DNA of 64,000 nucleotides. Origin: Straminergon stramineum. Taxonomy: Eukaryota > Streptophyta > Bryopsida > Hypnales > Calliergonaceae. The stretch is taken from the NCBI GenBank assembly GCA_963920665.1, contig OY987272.1, positions 19,646,893-19,710,892 of the forward strand, given 5' to 3'. Below the pieces are notes generated by a model. It ran no database searches. It worked only from the letters and a program-made list of their open reading frames with translations, and was not told where the DNA came from. Position numbers and translations under genes: made by a program. Shown piece after piece: positions 12,241 through 23,789 of this stretch; the stretch's first letter is position 1; every line of letters starts with the position of its first letter.

Positions 12241-15200
12241 TGGAATATAGGGATTCCAGTTGGCTATCTGTGAAGCGAGGATTTGCTGGACCAAGGTGCG
12301 GGTGATTCGATGGCGCAGTTGAAGGAGCAACAGAGACGATTGGTGTGCGAGGGCGTTGAAGGTGTGTCGCTGCAGCACTTGGCCGGTCTGTTGGTGTGGA
12401 CGTGGTGTGCATTTGTTGCACAGGTTGCGATTTGGTGCTTTGGGGTTGTGGATTTGTTGTTGATGTCTCGATCGGAGGAGGCAAGTCCAGATGAGGGGAT
12501 TGAGGGTGACAGGACTGAGAGTTGGGCCGGAGAGGTGCCGAGAGTTGTGAGACAGGGCACCGTGAGAGGACTGAGGGATCCACGCAGTTCGTTGAAGAGT
12601 GCGGCATCGAAACACAAGTTTTACGTTGTTCGAAGGGGTCGAAGACCGGGATTGTACTTTTCATGGGCTGACTGCTCCAAGGAGGTGTTAAGATATCGGG
12701 GAGCTGTCCACAAGAGTTTTGGGACATTGGAAGAGGCGGAGGAGTATCTGTTCCAATCTGGGGATTTGTAGAATTGTGGGAAGCTAGGATATGAGCAGAG
12801 GTTGGCTGTTGTCGTTGTAGATTTGTCAAGCTGTGTAGACCTAGTGAGGAGCGATGTTGTTGAAATTTTACCCTACCCAAGGGTTTTGTAAGTGCATCTG
12901 CTGGCTGCAAGCTGGTATTAATATATTGGATACGAATTTCCCCCTGTAAGACGCGTTCGCGGATAAAGTGGTAATGGATTTCTATGTGTTTGGAGCGGGC
13001 GTGGAACACAGGGTTGTGTGATTACTTGATAGCGCCTTGGTTATCGCAGTGAATGGTGATACTGGACAGGTGTAGCTGTGGTGAGTCGGGGGCGATTGGT
13101 GATGCTGCAACTTGTGGTGGGAGAGGTTGAAGTTCTGTGAGGAGTCGATGTAGCCAGACAGCCTCTTGAGCGCCATCGCTGAGCGCTCGATATTCAGATT
13201 CGGTAGAGAACCGAGATATTGTAAGTTGCCTTTTACTTTGCCATGTAATGGGTCCGTTGGCTAGAGTGAAGATGTATGCGCCCATCGATCGCTGAGTGTC
13301 TTGGCAGGAACCCCAATCGGCATCTATGTAGCCGGAGATGGTGATGGAAGAGTCGTGGTGGTAAAGTATCCCGTAGTCAAGAGTGCCTTGTAGGTAGCGG
13401 AGCACGTGTTTAGCGGCGTCCAGGTGGGCTTGTTGAGGAGCGGCCATGAAGCTGCTAAGTCGACTAACAGCATAAGCAAGGTCGGGACGGGTTACGGTGA
13501 GAAAGATCAATTTTCCTACTAGTCGGCAATAGTGGGTAATAGTAACTGCCGGGGAATCCATATTAAGTCGGAGAACTTGGCCTTCGGGAAACGGAGTAGG
13601 GGCAGATTTTGAATCTGTCATGCCAAATTCTGTAATGATTGACTGTGTGTATTCTCGTTGATGTAGGAAGATACCGAGAAGAACTGACTCGAATGATATA
13701 CCCAGGTACCTTTGGATCTTCCCTAAATCAGTCATGTCAAATTCTGTCTGCAGGAACTATTTGAGCCAGGTAATGAGGGAACTAGAACTCCCGGTAATAA
13801 ATAAGTCGTCGACATAAAGTAGTAAGATGAGAGTGTCCCCATCGCGGTGCATGTAATACATGTTATTGTCAGATGTACTACGCTTAAGTCCAATGCTGCG
13901 AAGAGATGTGTCAATCTTGTCATACCAAGTTCTAGGACTTTGTTTCAATCCATATAACGATTTGTGAAGGTTGCAGACAAAGTGCTCCCTTCCTCGGGCT
14001 CGAAAACCAGGTGGCTGGGTCATGAAGACGCGTTCTTTGAGAAGACCATGGAGAAAGGCTGTGCGGACATCCATGTGATGGATGTCCCATCGTTTTGCAG
14101 CAGCGAGGGCTATAGCAATGCGAAGCGTAGCCCATTTGATGACAGGTGCAAAAGTATCATTGAAGTCGATTCCATGACGTTGTTCGAACCCATGAGCCAC
14201 CAGTCTTGCTTTCTTGATCGGGGGATGGCCATCAATGCCCGGTTTTAACTTGAAAACCCACTTATACGTGATTGCAGTCTTGCCAGGGGGTAATGGTTCC
14301 AAGTCCCAGGTATGGTTTTTCCATATGGACTGCATTTCGTCTTGCATAGCCTGTCGCCACCCAGGGTCATCTTTAGCTTGTTTGAACGTAATTTTGGCTT
14401 GGTTTGGTTCGGTGGGAAATTCTAGAGGAGGTCTATGGGTGATTGTACAAATATTAAAATCTTCTGTAGACAGACACAAAGCATAGCCATCAAGGCGGAT
14501 ACTTTGGCATTTTGGTCTTTGGGAGCGTCGAGATGGTTGGGTTATGGGAATAGTTGGGGTCGCTAAAGGAGGAGGGGTGGGTGTAGTAGTTGCAGGGGTG
14601 GGTGATGGAAGGAGGGCAGAAGGTTGCGGAAGGGATACATGAGTGTTGGGGAAGAGAAGAGGGGGTACTTGAGGTACTGGGAGAACTGGGGAAACTAGAG
14701 AGGTTGGGGGGTCTATGGCAATAATGTTGGAGGGTGTTATGGTTTTGGAGAAGGGTGGTGTGTGCAGGCTGTCGAGGAAACTAGAGTCAGAGAGAGGTTC
14801 TGTAGTTTCAGGTGTAGGTATGTCAAAACGGCTTTCATCAAAACGGGCGTCTCGACTAATAATAATTTTTCGGGTTGGAGGGTGGTAGCAGCGGTAAGCT
14901 TTACTATTTTCGTCATATCCTAGTAGTAGGGTGCAAAGTGCTTTGGGATCAAATTTTTTGGCGTTTAGCATCTGGGATGTGGCAATAAGCCAGGCTACCG
15001 ATAACCCTAAGGTGGCTAAGATTGGGTTTGACCCCAGTGAAAGCTTCCTCTGGTGTCATTAGCTTTAGGGCTTTTGTAGGGCAACGATTCTGTATGTAGT
15101 TGACAGTTTTTGCTATCTCTTCCCAGAGTGCCTTGGGTATATGGGTACCTGTGACTACACTACGAATGCCCTCTAAGAGAGTGCGGTTCTTTCTTTCTGC

Positions 15201-17333
15201 AACACCGTTTTGGTGAGGAGAATAGCCAGCGGTGAGCTGTCTAGCAATGCCGTGGGTGAGACAGTATTCTCGAAAATCACTGGAAATGTACTCTCCTCCC
15301 CGGTCACTTCTAAGAGTTCCAATCTTGTATGTAGGGTTTTCTACAAGGGCTCTAAATTGTTTGAAGCATTCTAGAATTTGAGCTTTGTTTGAAATGAAAT
15401 AAAGCCAAGTTTTGCGAGTAAAATCATCAATAAAAGTCAGGATGTATCTGTTTCCTGACCTAGAAGAGATCGGTAGAGGCCCACAGAGATCGGTGTGCAC
15501 CAGTTGAAGTTTCCTAGTCGTTGTGGAGGTGCGTTTCTTAGGGGTCCGATCCCGTGGAAGTTTACCAAGCATGCACAAGTTGCACATATGCTTGATGAGT
15601 GGAATGATCGGAACGCCAGCTACGAGGTGGCGAGATGTCATGTGGTAAAGTCCTTGATAATGTATGTGACCGATTCGTTTGTGCCATAGATGAATTGCCT
15701 CATTGGAAGTTCTGTTGAAGAGTGGGCAAGTTGTGGATCCCTGCAGTGGTGCGGTAGTCGAAGAAGGATCAGGTGCAGGTGGGAGATCGGAGGCACGGGT
15801 CGAGGCTACTGGGGTAGCAAGTACCTGTGCTACGAGACCAGATGAGTAAAACCGATTCGTAACCCGGTAAAGATTGTTCCGGGGATCTCGAACTCCTTTG
15901 AGAAATATGCTGCTTGGGATGTCTTTGTCGTAGATGATACAATGTTGTGATTCGAACAGAACGCGATAACCGACATCAGTGAGTTTTCCAACAGAGAGCA
16001 AGTTGGTTTTAACACCTGGGACATAGAGAACGTCGTTGATATTCTTTATTGCTCCCGAAATGTCAATGACACTTATAGAACCTTGTCCAGTTACAGGTAG
16101 GATCTGGCTCCTGGCTGTCCTAATGTGCGGAATTTTGCTGGAGGAGAGATGGTTGAGTAAACTAGAATTTCCTGTATCATGAGAAGATGCATCACTGTCA
16201 AGGAACCAAGCTTCTTCAGTCAGTGGATCAGTGACACATGCGTTGATGACTACGTCTGGTTCTGCGAGATCGTCATGGAAGGCATCCATATACTGTTGGA
16301 TGTGAGGTGGATCATCAGAATAGAGGTCTTCGGCATACTCCAGATCTTCAGTCTCTGGGACTTCGGCAAGATGAGCTTTTGTTGATGGAGCATTCAGCTG
16401 TTGTTGACGATGTAGGTTGATGTTGCTGAGTTGAAGCTGCAGGGCCTTGATGCGTTCCTCTAAGTTGATGCGGCGGCAATCTCTAGCATAGTGACCGGGC
16501 TTCCCACAGTTGTGACAGCAAATCGAATTTGTCTGTGGTTGTGTAGGCAGGGGAGCAGTTGAAGATCGATTGGACGAGGAGTACCCTCTGCCTCGACTGG
16601 GGCGTCCTCTGTCGGAATGAAGAGCTCCGTACTGCCCGCGGATTGTACCCCTCCCGCTCCTGATGTAGTTTACTTGTTCTAAGTCCTCCCGTTGTTGTTC
16701 TAAGTTGCGGCCTAGTTCTTCTTGCAGAAGGAGCCCTTCAAGCTCCGCAAAGGAAGGCGTATGGTCACGACCCTTTTGAACTTATTTGAATGTGGACCAA
16801 CTTTTCGGCAGGCTGTTGAGTGTGAGATCGACAAGATCTTCGTCTGAGATTTGAATACCCAAGTGCGCTAGCTGTGTGACTAATAGGTTTATCTCTTGTA
16901 AATGATCTGCTACCTACTTGCCTTCTGCTAACTTTAAGGAGTAAAATTTCTCCTTGAGGGAAAGACGTCTGGATGAACTTCTAACGTCACATAAACTTTG
17001 AAGACGCTGCCAGATAGCTTGTGGTTCAGTAAGATGGATGACACTCAACAGGATCGAGTCTCTTACCAGTGATACTATAATCCGTCCTGCGCGATAACGG
17101 AGAGCGTTCTCTCGTGTGGAATCGGAATCGTCAGGCAGCGGCGTTGAGTTTGCGTCATTGTCGATGGAGCTAGACGAGGTGGCATCGACAACAGTCTAAT
17201 CTCCATTTGGTTCGACGAATTTCCACAAACCTTCCTGCATCAAAATCATCTTCACTTTGTAGCTCCATATGATGTAGTTTGAAGGTCCTGCCAGCTTCAT
17301 CGTTTCTAGTATGTCCCTCATGTTTGAATCCAT
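12236..17333 (-). pseudogene. Copia gag-pol polyprotein frame with five nonsense codons
   Basis: The frame starts at an ATG at 17333-17331 and can be followed to the stop at 12236. In order it shows a gag region, a CCHC zinc knuckle (near 16525-16475), an aspartic protease site, an integrase with an HHCC finger and DDE core, a reverse transcriptase with YVDD, and an RNase H ending in the usual HARSKHIEIHYHF block. Stops lie at 17196-17198, 16914-16916, 16782-16784, 13757-13759 and 13022-13024. The first four fit CAG or CAA turned into TAG or TAA. The protease motif has Asp in place of the conserved Gly (DSDAS), another G-to-A change. After the RNase H end the frame runs on for roughly 190 Pro/Ser/Thr-rich codons almost to the polypurine tract, which is unusual for Copia. 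Confidence 0.9.
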
Positions 17334-17553
17334 ACTAATCGGTAGATGTGTCTAACGGACAGAAAGCAAATTGTGTGACTCCGACGTTCTGTCTAGAGCG
17401 CCGCCTCTGTGTAGGCTGTGACCAAATTTAAAAAAAGCAAGACAAAATGAACTTATAAGGAGATAGCAGTGCGGCTCTTGACTTGTTGCAAACTGAGAAG
17501 CGATGAGCGAGTCCTGAGGCGTTCTCTAACTACTTCGAGGATCTAGCGTGCCC

Positions 17554-17565
17554 GCTCTGATACCA
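17554..17565 (-). promoter_or_regulatory. Primer-binding site for initiator Met-tRNA
   Basis: The minus strand reads TGGTATCAGAGC immediately inside the 5' LTR. This is the common primer-binding site of plant Copia elements, complementary to the 3' end of initiator methionine tRNA. Confidence 0.92.
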
Positions 17566-17723
17566 TGTAGAAACAGGTCGCTATCTAGCAACAGCTGTAT
17601 CGGAACTGAGAGAGTCTGAGCGGAAGCGAAGCTTGCTGATATAGGCATCGGAGGCCTAAACGGTAAGAAGAGGATGAACGGAAAGCTCGGTACTGAGATG
17701 AAACCCTAAAAGTCATGCTGTCA
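17566..17723 (-). repeat. 5' LTR of the Copia element
   Basis: This is the upstream LTR in the element's own orientation. It is directly followed (minus strand) by the primer-binding site. It matches the other LTR along its full length except TATAGGC here versus TATATGC there. Confidence 0.9.
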
Positions 17724-20700
17724 ATAGTGCCATCGTAGTGCCGGGCAATCATGGCAGTCGTGAGGTGGCCTATAATCTCGTAATTTCTGTAGTGATTGAG
17801 CTTGAAAGGTGGATCATCAAATTTGGTGTGCGTGTTGGTGCATTGCAGGTAGCATGCCATCACTCCACTGAGATTGGTGCCATTCCAAGAGCAGGACGTT
17901 CCGGTGCAGAAGTTGGAAACCTCATTCATGTCGATCCACATTCCATCGAAGGGCAATTGGTCATGAAAGAGCTGCACCTCGTTCGTCTACCACGCGGTCG
18001 CGTTTGGGTTCAAGAAATCCGGGTACACCACCGGCCCCGGCCACACTTGACCCAAGTAGGGCTCCCCATTGGCATTCTTCAGGAAGATGTCTTGCTCCAA
18101 TCCGCGCGTGTAGGTTTTGTAGTCGCTATAACCAGAGCCAATGCCTGGTGCGCAGAACATGTATACCAAGTTTCTTCAAAATCCATCTTGAAAACTAAGA
18201 AGCATGTATGATATCAAGAACTTACTACCAACAGAGAAAGAAGTGTCAAAGAGAAAGTGGGTGGACCTTACCTAGATCAACAAGGATGACATAGTGCTGG
18301 TCATTGGCGTGCAAATGATCAACAAACGCTCGCCATTCATGTAATGGAAACCTTTCTTCGTCGTGCGTGAAATCCAGATACCTGTCCGAGTAGTCAATGT
18401 CATTCCACATCATGTCCAACGGGATCTCCGCCTTCTTGAAATTCTCCACCACCAACTTCATAATGGTTACGTTTCAGTATCCCCATCGGCATTGATGGAA
18501 TCCTAAATTCATCGACACAATCATGTGAGTTAGGGGCTGCAAGGAAGGAAACCCGAAAACCCGAAACCCTATGAAGTGTATCCCTCAGTTCCATTCAGTT
18601 GCCAAGCAAGCAGTTCACCATGCACCTGTCACATAACTCGTACAATTATCCAGATCCAATGTCTCACAGTGCCATCAAAGTGTGACGTTAGTACATTTGT
18701 CATGATGCAAAATCAAAAGTTCTTCAAATGTTGTGCTATAAGGAATACAAGGAGCTAGGAGACTTCGAGATCCAATGTCTATAGACAGACTGCATAACAT
18801 GACCCTAGCTAGTTGATTCTGGATCTGAAACCTTGAATTCAATTGCAAGGCCTGTCAGGGATCGATTCGCTCATCGAGCGCCCAGTAGGGCTGTGCAGTA
18901 GGCCAGCCCACCAACTGCGTATACTAATCCACGACCTCCAAAGGACTAGGGCCGAGGAAGAAGTAGAAATCCAAGACCCCGCCAATCACGCAGAACGTGA
19001 GCGACTCATCGCCATAGCTCACTTCCATGCCATTGCTATTCAACAACAGCACGCCATGCGCCCCTTTCTCGCACATCCACGTAAAACGGCCACGCCCCGT
19101 ACAGATCGATGTCCCCAAACAAAGCCGCGATGTCCGTCGTCTACAAAGTGTACACCTGCACCAAAGGAACCCATTGCATAGTTGAATTGCTAGAAGATCA
19201 ATCGAACCTCATTCAGGAGCTGAGATCTGGGGACATGCAATTAATGTGCCAGAACCAAAACTGGACCGACCGAATGGATCTTCAACTGCTGCTACGAAGG
19301 TCGAGGTTCCATTGACCATAGTACATTAGAGGCTCCAATGACCCTACAAGTGAAGTGTGGAAATACTTAATGAATTTATTGACATTGCATTAATTTTTGC
19401 AATCACTTTTTAGTTTAGCATAGATGGTGCAAAGTTTGTTTCTAGAGTATTGTAGAAAATTAAAGGTTCCAAGTTCACCTGTATGGTGAAAGGAACCTCT
19501 CCCTTAATTCCTGTATGGTGAATGGAGACTTTGCATTCTACGATTGAAGAATCGACGTACAGACACTGACTGACCTTACCCTTCTTGAGCTTCAAGCCGT
19601 TCGGCCGACTGCTCTCCCCCAAGCCGTATAGAGATGCCGTGTAGGGCAGCTGCGTGGAGATTTCGATGTACTGGTCCTTGAACACCAGCGGATTGAAGGC
19701 CTTGTTCCCATCGGGCGGTGTGGAGTTGAACAAGACCTCGCCCGTGGTCACTCGCGTCATGGCGAACCCGAACAGCTGTGCGGTGTGCGTGATGGCCAGT
19801 TGGGGATCCTCCTTTGGGGACAGCGGCAAGGGGGAACTCATCGGGGGCCGCGGAATCATACTCTACGGGACCTCCCATCTGGGTTTGGAAGCGTCGGAGA
19901 TGTACACACGCAATTGCGTACTCTTCTCAATCCTGCACGCAACGAACCACCATCCTCAATAAGCTAACATAGCTTGAATTCTGGGGTAGCAATATGAATC
20001 ATCCAGCTAGTGATCACCTTCTCACGGAGAGCATATTTGTACTCCGGCGCATGCAATCCTTCGTGCATGTGGCTCAGGGTCCCCCGAGTCAGTGCTATGA
20101 ATTGTGGTTTCGGTTATCATTAGAATGAATTTTTGTTTGAGAAACGGTTAGGCCTGTAGTACTATAACAATAGAATATACTGAGTTTTCATTTCCTCTGA
20201 TGTCGTAGTGATCACCCTATCTCTCTAGATTACTTACAGGCATCACAGGCCACGACTAATGTGATGCATCATTATGTATGATAGCTTGAGTCTTGGTAAT
20301 TTTATTCAGTTCACACGCTACCCTCACATGGAAATTAATGTGATCCATCATTGTGTGTATGCTTGACACTTAGTAATGTTCAATCCGCACGTTGTTCTCA
20401 CATCGGAAGTCAGTTGCTAATCATCCACTTCAATGAGGTAGAAAATCAAAGGTAGTATATATTAAGATTCATTGCAAAGCGTCGCTTGTGTGTGGAGGCT
20501 TGCATTTATTGAGATACTGTTGATACCTAATTTGTTATTGTTGCTTACAGATTTTGACACGTAATTAAATAAGTCCGAGAGCAGAGTTGACATGGTTTTT
20601 TACTACCGGAAATGTTCTACACTTTCCTCTTGCTCCTTTAAGATGCTCTGATCATACTCACGCAGTGCAGGGAGCACAAGAGAAAGCTAGAGAGCAACAG

Positions 20701-20944
20701 ACAAGCAGATTGAAGCTCACCTGACTATGAAGGTAAGCGGGGAAATATTAGGTCCCAGGGTGTCATTCCCGGAATCAAAAACAATCTCCAACTTCGCCTC
20801 AAACCCTTGTTGATTCGCATACTCCTTCACCATGGAATGCAAATGATACCCCTTGCTTGCCTCAACTTGCAATCCTCCAGTCACTGCAATTACTGTAACC
20901 AACCTAAATATCCACCACACGCTCCTCATGACCCCCATCCTCAT

Positions 20945-23106
20945 CTAATCTGCTAATCGAGGAGTCTATTGTTTGTGCCGAAAGAGAAAGGTTGGAACTG
21001 ATCAGTTGGGTGCAGTTTATATATACGCAGAGGAGGATTGATCATCGTCACTTGAAAAAAGGTTTTGGAGAATTTTAACATGTTCAATTTTAACTCGTAC
21101 TGTACAATTGTAGTACTTGTAGTGATAATGAAACCTGAGAAGTGTCAGACTCTACTTTGGAGTCTTTAGACTCCATCCCTGTTGTGTGCTATGATTGTCC
21201 TTGGAGAGGTAGAAAACTGGCTATTGTTGCATTCATGCGCACCTTGTTCACGTTCTTTGCTGTCACCATTGGACTTCGTTTTCACATCATGTGATAATCT
21301 ACACACTGTGAGATGTTTTAGTTGGGCACTGATGAATGCACCCGTGACCTATGTGCAGCCATGGCCGTAATTATATTGTAAAGCCAATTGCTTTCACGTT
21401 GAGTACTCTGTCCCAGAGGAAAATAATTAATTTTGTCCAAAGGATGAGATTGTAACTCTAGTATCTGCATAGAATTATAACGATTAGTACGAGATTTGTC
21501 TAAATTTAGCAATGTTGCTAGGACTTTTAAAAACAAAAGTAGCTATATTTTTCTACCAGTTGCTAGCTCGTTGATAATAATATTATGAAAGAAGAAAAGT
21601 AACACTTTTCAGGTACTCCATATTAATTTCCAATTTAAATTAATCAACAACTTCTTCCAATAATCATCATCAAGTTCTATTGAGCAAGGGTTTTGTTCAT
21701 ACCACGTATATGTTTGGATTCAAGTTTTTGAAGCCCTCCGAATGCAGCTCTTTGGATGTGGCTGTCAAGATTTGGATGGATTGAGAATAGAAAAAGAAAA
21801 AGATAAAGAAGGCCAGTGCAGCTCCGCAACGGTGCTATCACTGCTGTGGTCCGTGTGATGTATATCGTGTTCCTCATTTGAATTGCTCGATTTGTCTTCC
21901 CCCAGAAAGTATTACTAGAACTGGATTTTGAACATCAATGAAGTAAAAGACAAATTTCTGCACTCTCGGCACTCATTTCTGGTAAACAAACTTTGCCTGC
22001 TTCAGGGTGAACATTTATCTCCTGAAATGCAAATGGGAAAAGATTCTGAAACTGGTACGCAACCGGATCCTGTCCGTATACTGATCTCCTTTTGTAACAG
22101 CAACTCGTGTTTTACTTCATACCCTTGTGTGTACTTATGGGCATGTGATCTAATCTTGACTTGGATAAATGCCTGTGGCTATTGATCTTTGAATGGAATT
22201 GGAGTATCCCTCACAGTGGTCTACAACCTCCCAAGCACTTTGAAATTGCATAAGTCATACATCGTGAAAAAACTTTGGTCTGAACAGATTTCTATGGCAC
22301 CCAAACAAAACCCATTCCTATGTTAAAATTCTTCTTGTGACGCAAATATTATCCTCTACCTTGTCTCATGTCAGAAAAATACAGTACTGTACTGTACTAT
22401 ACTGATTATCAAAGCGGTATTGGAGAAGATTTACTAAGAGATTGAAACAGGCAAGCTAAGGAAGTGATTACATCTCTGGGAAGAGACATTATTGATTCAC
22501 TTGCTGAAAGAAATGCAATCTCCGTTTTGGTATCTGACACGATGATGTGATCTCCCACTGCATTCCAGCATCCAGAAACTTCAGCTTGAAGTCACAAATA
22601 ATGCTAATCACGGTCTGACAACTCTTAATTAAGTAGCAAGTTAATAGCAGGAACAAGCCAGTGATCGACAAAGCCCTAGTCATCCAACTCTATCTAATGA
22701 CACACTCTGTATTTGCACATTTCCTGTATATAATCGATTGGACAACTTTTAGATGATTGTCAATTTGTGAATGCTAGCTTGTGAGAATGCATTTAGAAGC
22801 TCTAGGCAATCTTTTTCGAGAGCGTCCAGTGTACTGTACAAAGAAGATTTCAATCATGAATGTGTTCCCAACGTACAAAATGACTTGTTCGCTAATTTGT
22901 TTGTGCCCTACTCCCTACGGCCAGTTTTTATTCCTCGCAAGACAATCTACTCGAGAATCATGGAGTGGTACTCTCTCTATCCGATAGTTACCATTCAAGA
23001 AATATATATGACAGAGTGGCTCTCCTCCAAGTTGTATTACCCCGAAACCGCCCATGACTAGGTGTTTAGCACATTATTTGTAAGAAAAAGACATTGATTT
23101 CAAGTG
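20945..23106. other. GH31 upstream region and unassigned intergenic DNA
   Basis: Apart from the GH31 TATA box I find no supported gene. Open frames (for example 22771-23061 on plus and 22489-22683 on minus) lack domains and overlap frames on other strands. A short (TACTG)n-like run occurs near 22381-22403. Confidence 0.45.
21016..21025 (-). promoter_or_regulatory. TATA box of the GH31 gene
   Basis: On the minus strand this reads TATATATAAA, about 72 bases upstream of the GH31 start codon at 20944. Position and sequence fit a core promoter TATA box. Confidence 0.6.
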
Positions 23107-23400
23107 ATTTACCTTTCATTGTCGAGTAAAGTATGTTTGAGATCAGGTCCAGGAACTCTCTTCTGGGTCCAGTTAATTAATACATGCTTGAGAAAGAGTC
23201 CATCAAAGCTGGCCAGGCATCCAAGTTCCGTTTCTACATGAGCCACTGTGGTGATGGGTATAGCACCCGTGGTCTCTAACTTGCAGAGTGCCCATCATCT
23301 TGATGTGATCTTGGCAAGTTTTTGTCTAACTTCCGACAATGATCTGCTTGATGGATGTTTCCTCGTCTCCACGGCAACAAATTTGTGAGTAGGAGTGCAG
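23107..23400 (-). pseudogene. Possible orphan exon remnant of unknown protein
   Basis: On the minus strand a frame of about 95 codons reads like real protein (VAVETRKHPSSRSLSEVRQ, then WALCKLETTGAIPITTVAHV, then ELGCLASFDGLFLKHV). It has a single TGA at 23295-23297, again where CGA to TGA would restore the frame. I do not recognise the family and could not find flanking exons, so this may be chance. Confidence 0.25.
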
Positions 23401-23789
23401 TACAATTCATAGACTAGAACGTGTCTGGCCTCACAACAAAGCGCAGGGGTCTTGAAAGTAGATGAATTCATGATCTCCGAGGTACATTACCAGTATATAA
23501 AAATATGCACATTTGCAAGTAGCAAGTTTCTGAGTAAATGGAAAGGCGGCTTGGGAGTTGGGACTGTGGCTCAAGAAGAGGTGGAGCCAAGAAGTGGCAT
23601 GGAGCGTTTTCATTAGACAGTGAAAGAGTTCATCTTGGTTCAACTTCCGCAGGTTGGATTGGTGTTCAGGAGGCACCCACCAAGTGCATGAATAGAATGT
23701 ACTCTGGGCAAACATTTGAGAGATGGTTTCAGTGCCTCATCATCCAGGCCTATTCATCCCACCTTTCCTGTGGACAGGGCAAGGCCTAA

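Larger units (their letters stand above)
12068..17723 (-). mobile_element. Copia-type LTR retrotransposon inserted in a GH31 exon
   Basis: A 5,656-bp element in minus orientation interrupts the GH31 reading frame after HYDGT. It has two 158-bp LTRs that start TG and end CA, a primer-binding site, a polypurine tract and a gag-pol region with the Copia order (zinc knuckle, protease, integrase, reverse transcriptase, RNase H). In plus orientation the bases outside the LTRs are ATGCT on the left and ATAGT on the right, a possible 5-bp target duplication with two mismatches. The LTRs appear to differ at one position only, so the insertion looks young by that measure although its coding region has five stops. 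Confidence 0.93.
10925..20944 (-). pseudogene. GH31 alpha-glucosidase/alpha-xylosidase gene, split by a Copia element and multiply disabled
   Basis: GH31 enzymes of this plant type hydrolyse alpha-linked glucose or xylose in the secretory route or cell wall. Minus-strand exons: 20944-20721 (signal peptide, start of the N-terminal domain), 19932-19575, 19155-18875, 18502-18272, 18144-17724, then after the Copia element 12067-10925. Hallmarks: [32 protein letters not shown], the nucleophile motif WIDMNEVSNF, FVGSG with HWTGDN (acid/base Asp), DICGFY, RPLFFAFP. In-frame stops lie at 19863-19865, 19141-19143, 18924-18926, 18474-18476, 17987-17989, 11534-11536 and 11447-11449. At least five replace family-conserved Gln, Arg or Trp and fit C-to-T or G-to-A. 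A one-base frameshift lies near 19070, and the exon 3 donor reads AT instead of GT (18874-18873). The gene is certainly non-functional. Confidence 0.9.

Noticed and set aside
22771..23061. 96-codon open frame as a gene
   Set aside because: Two plus-strand frames are open over the same bases, with no domain and no splice partners.
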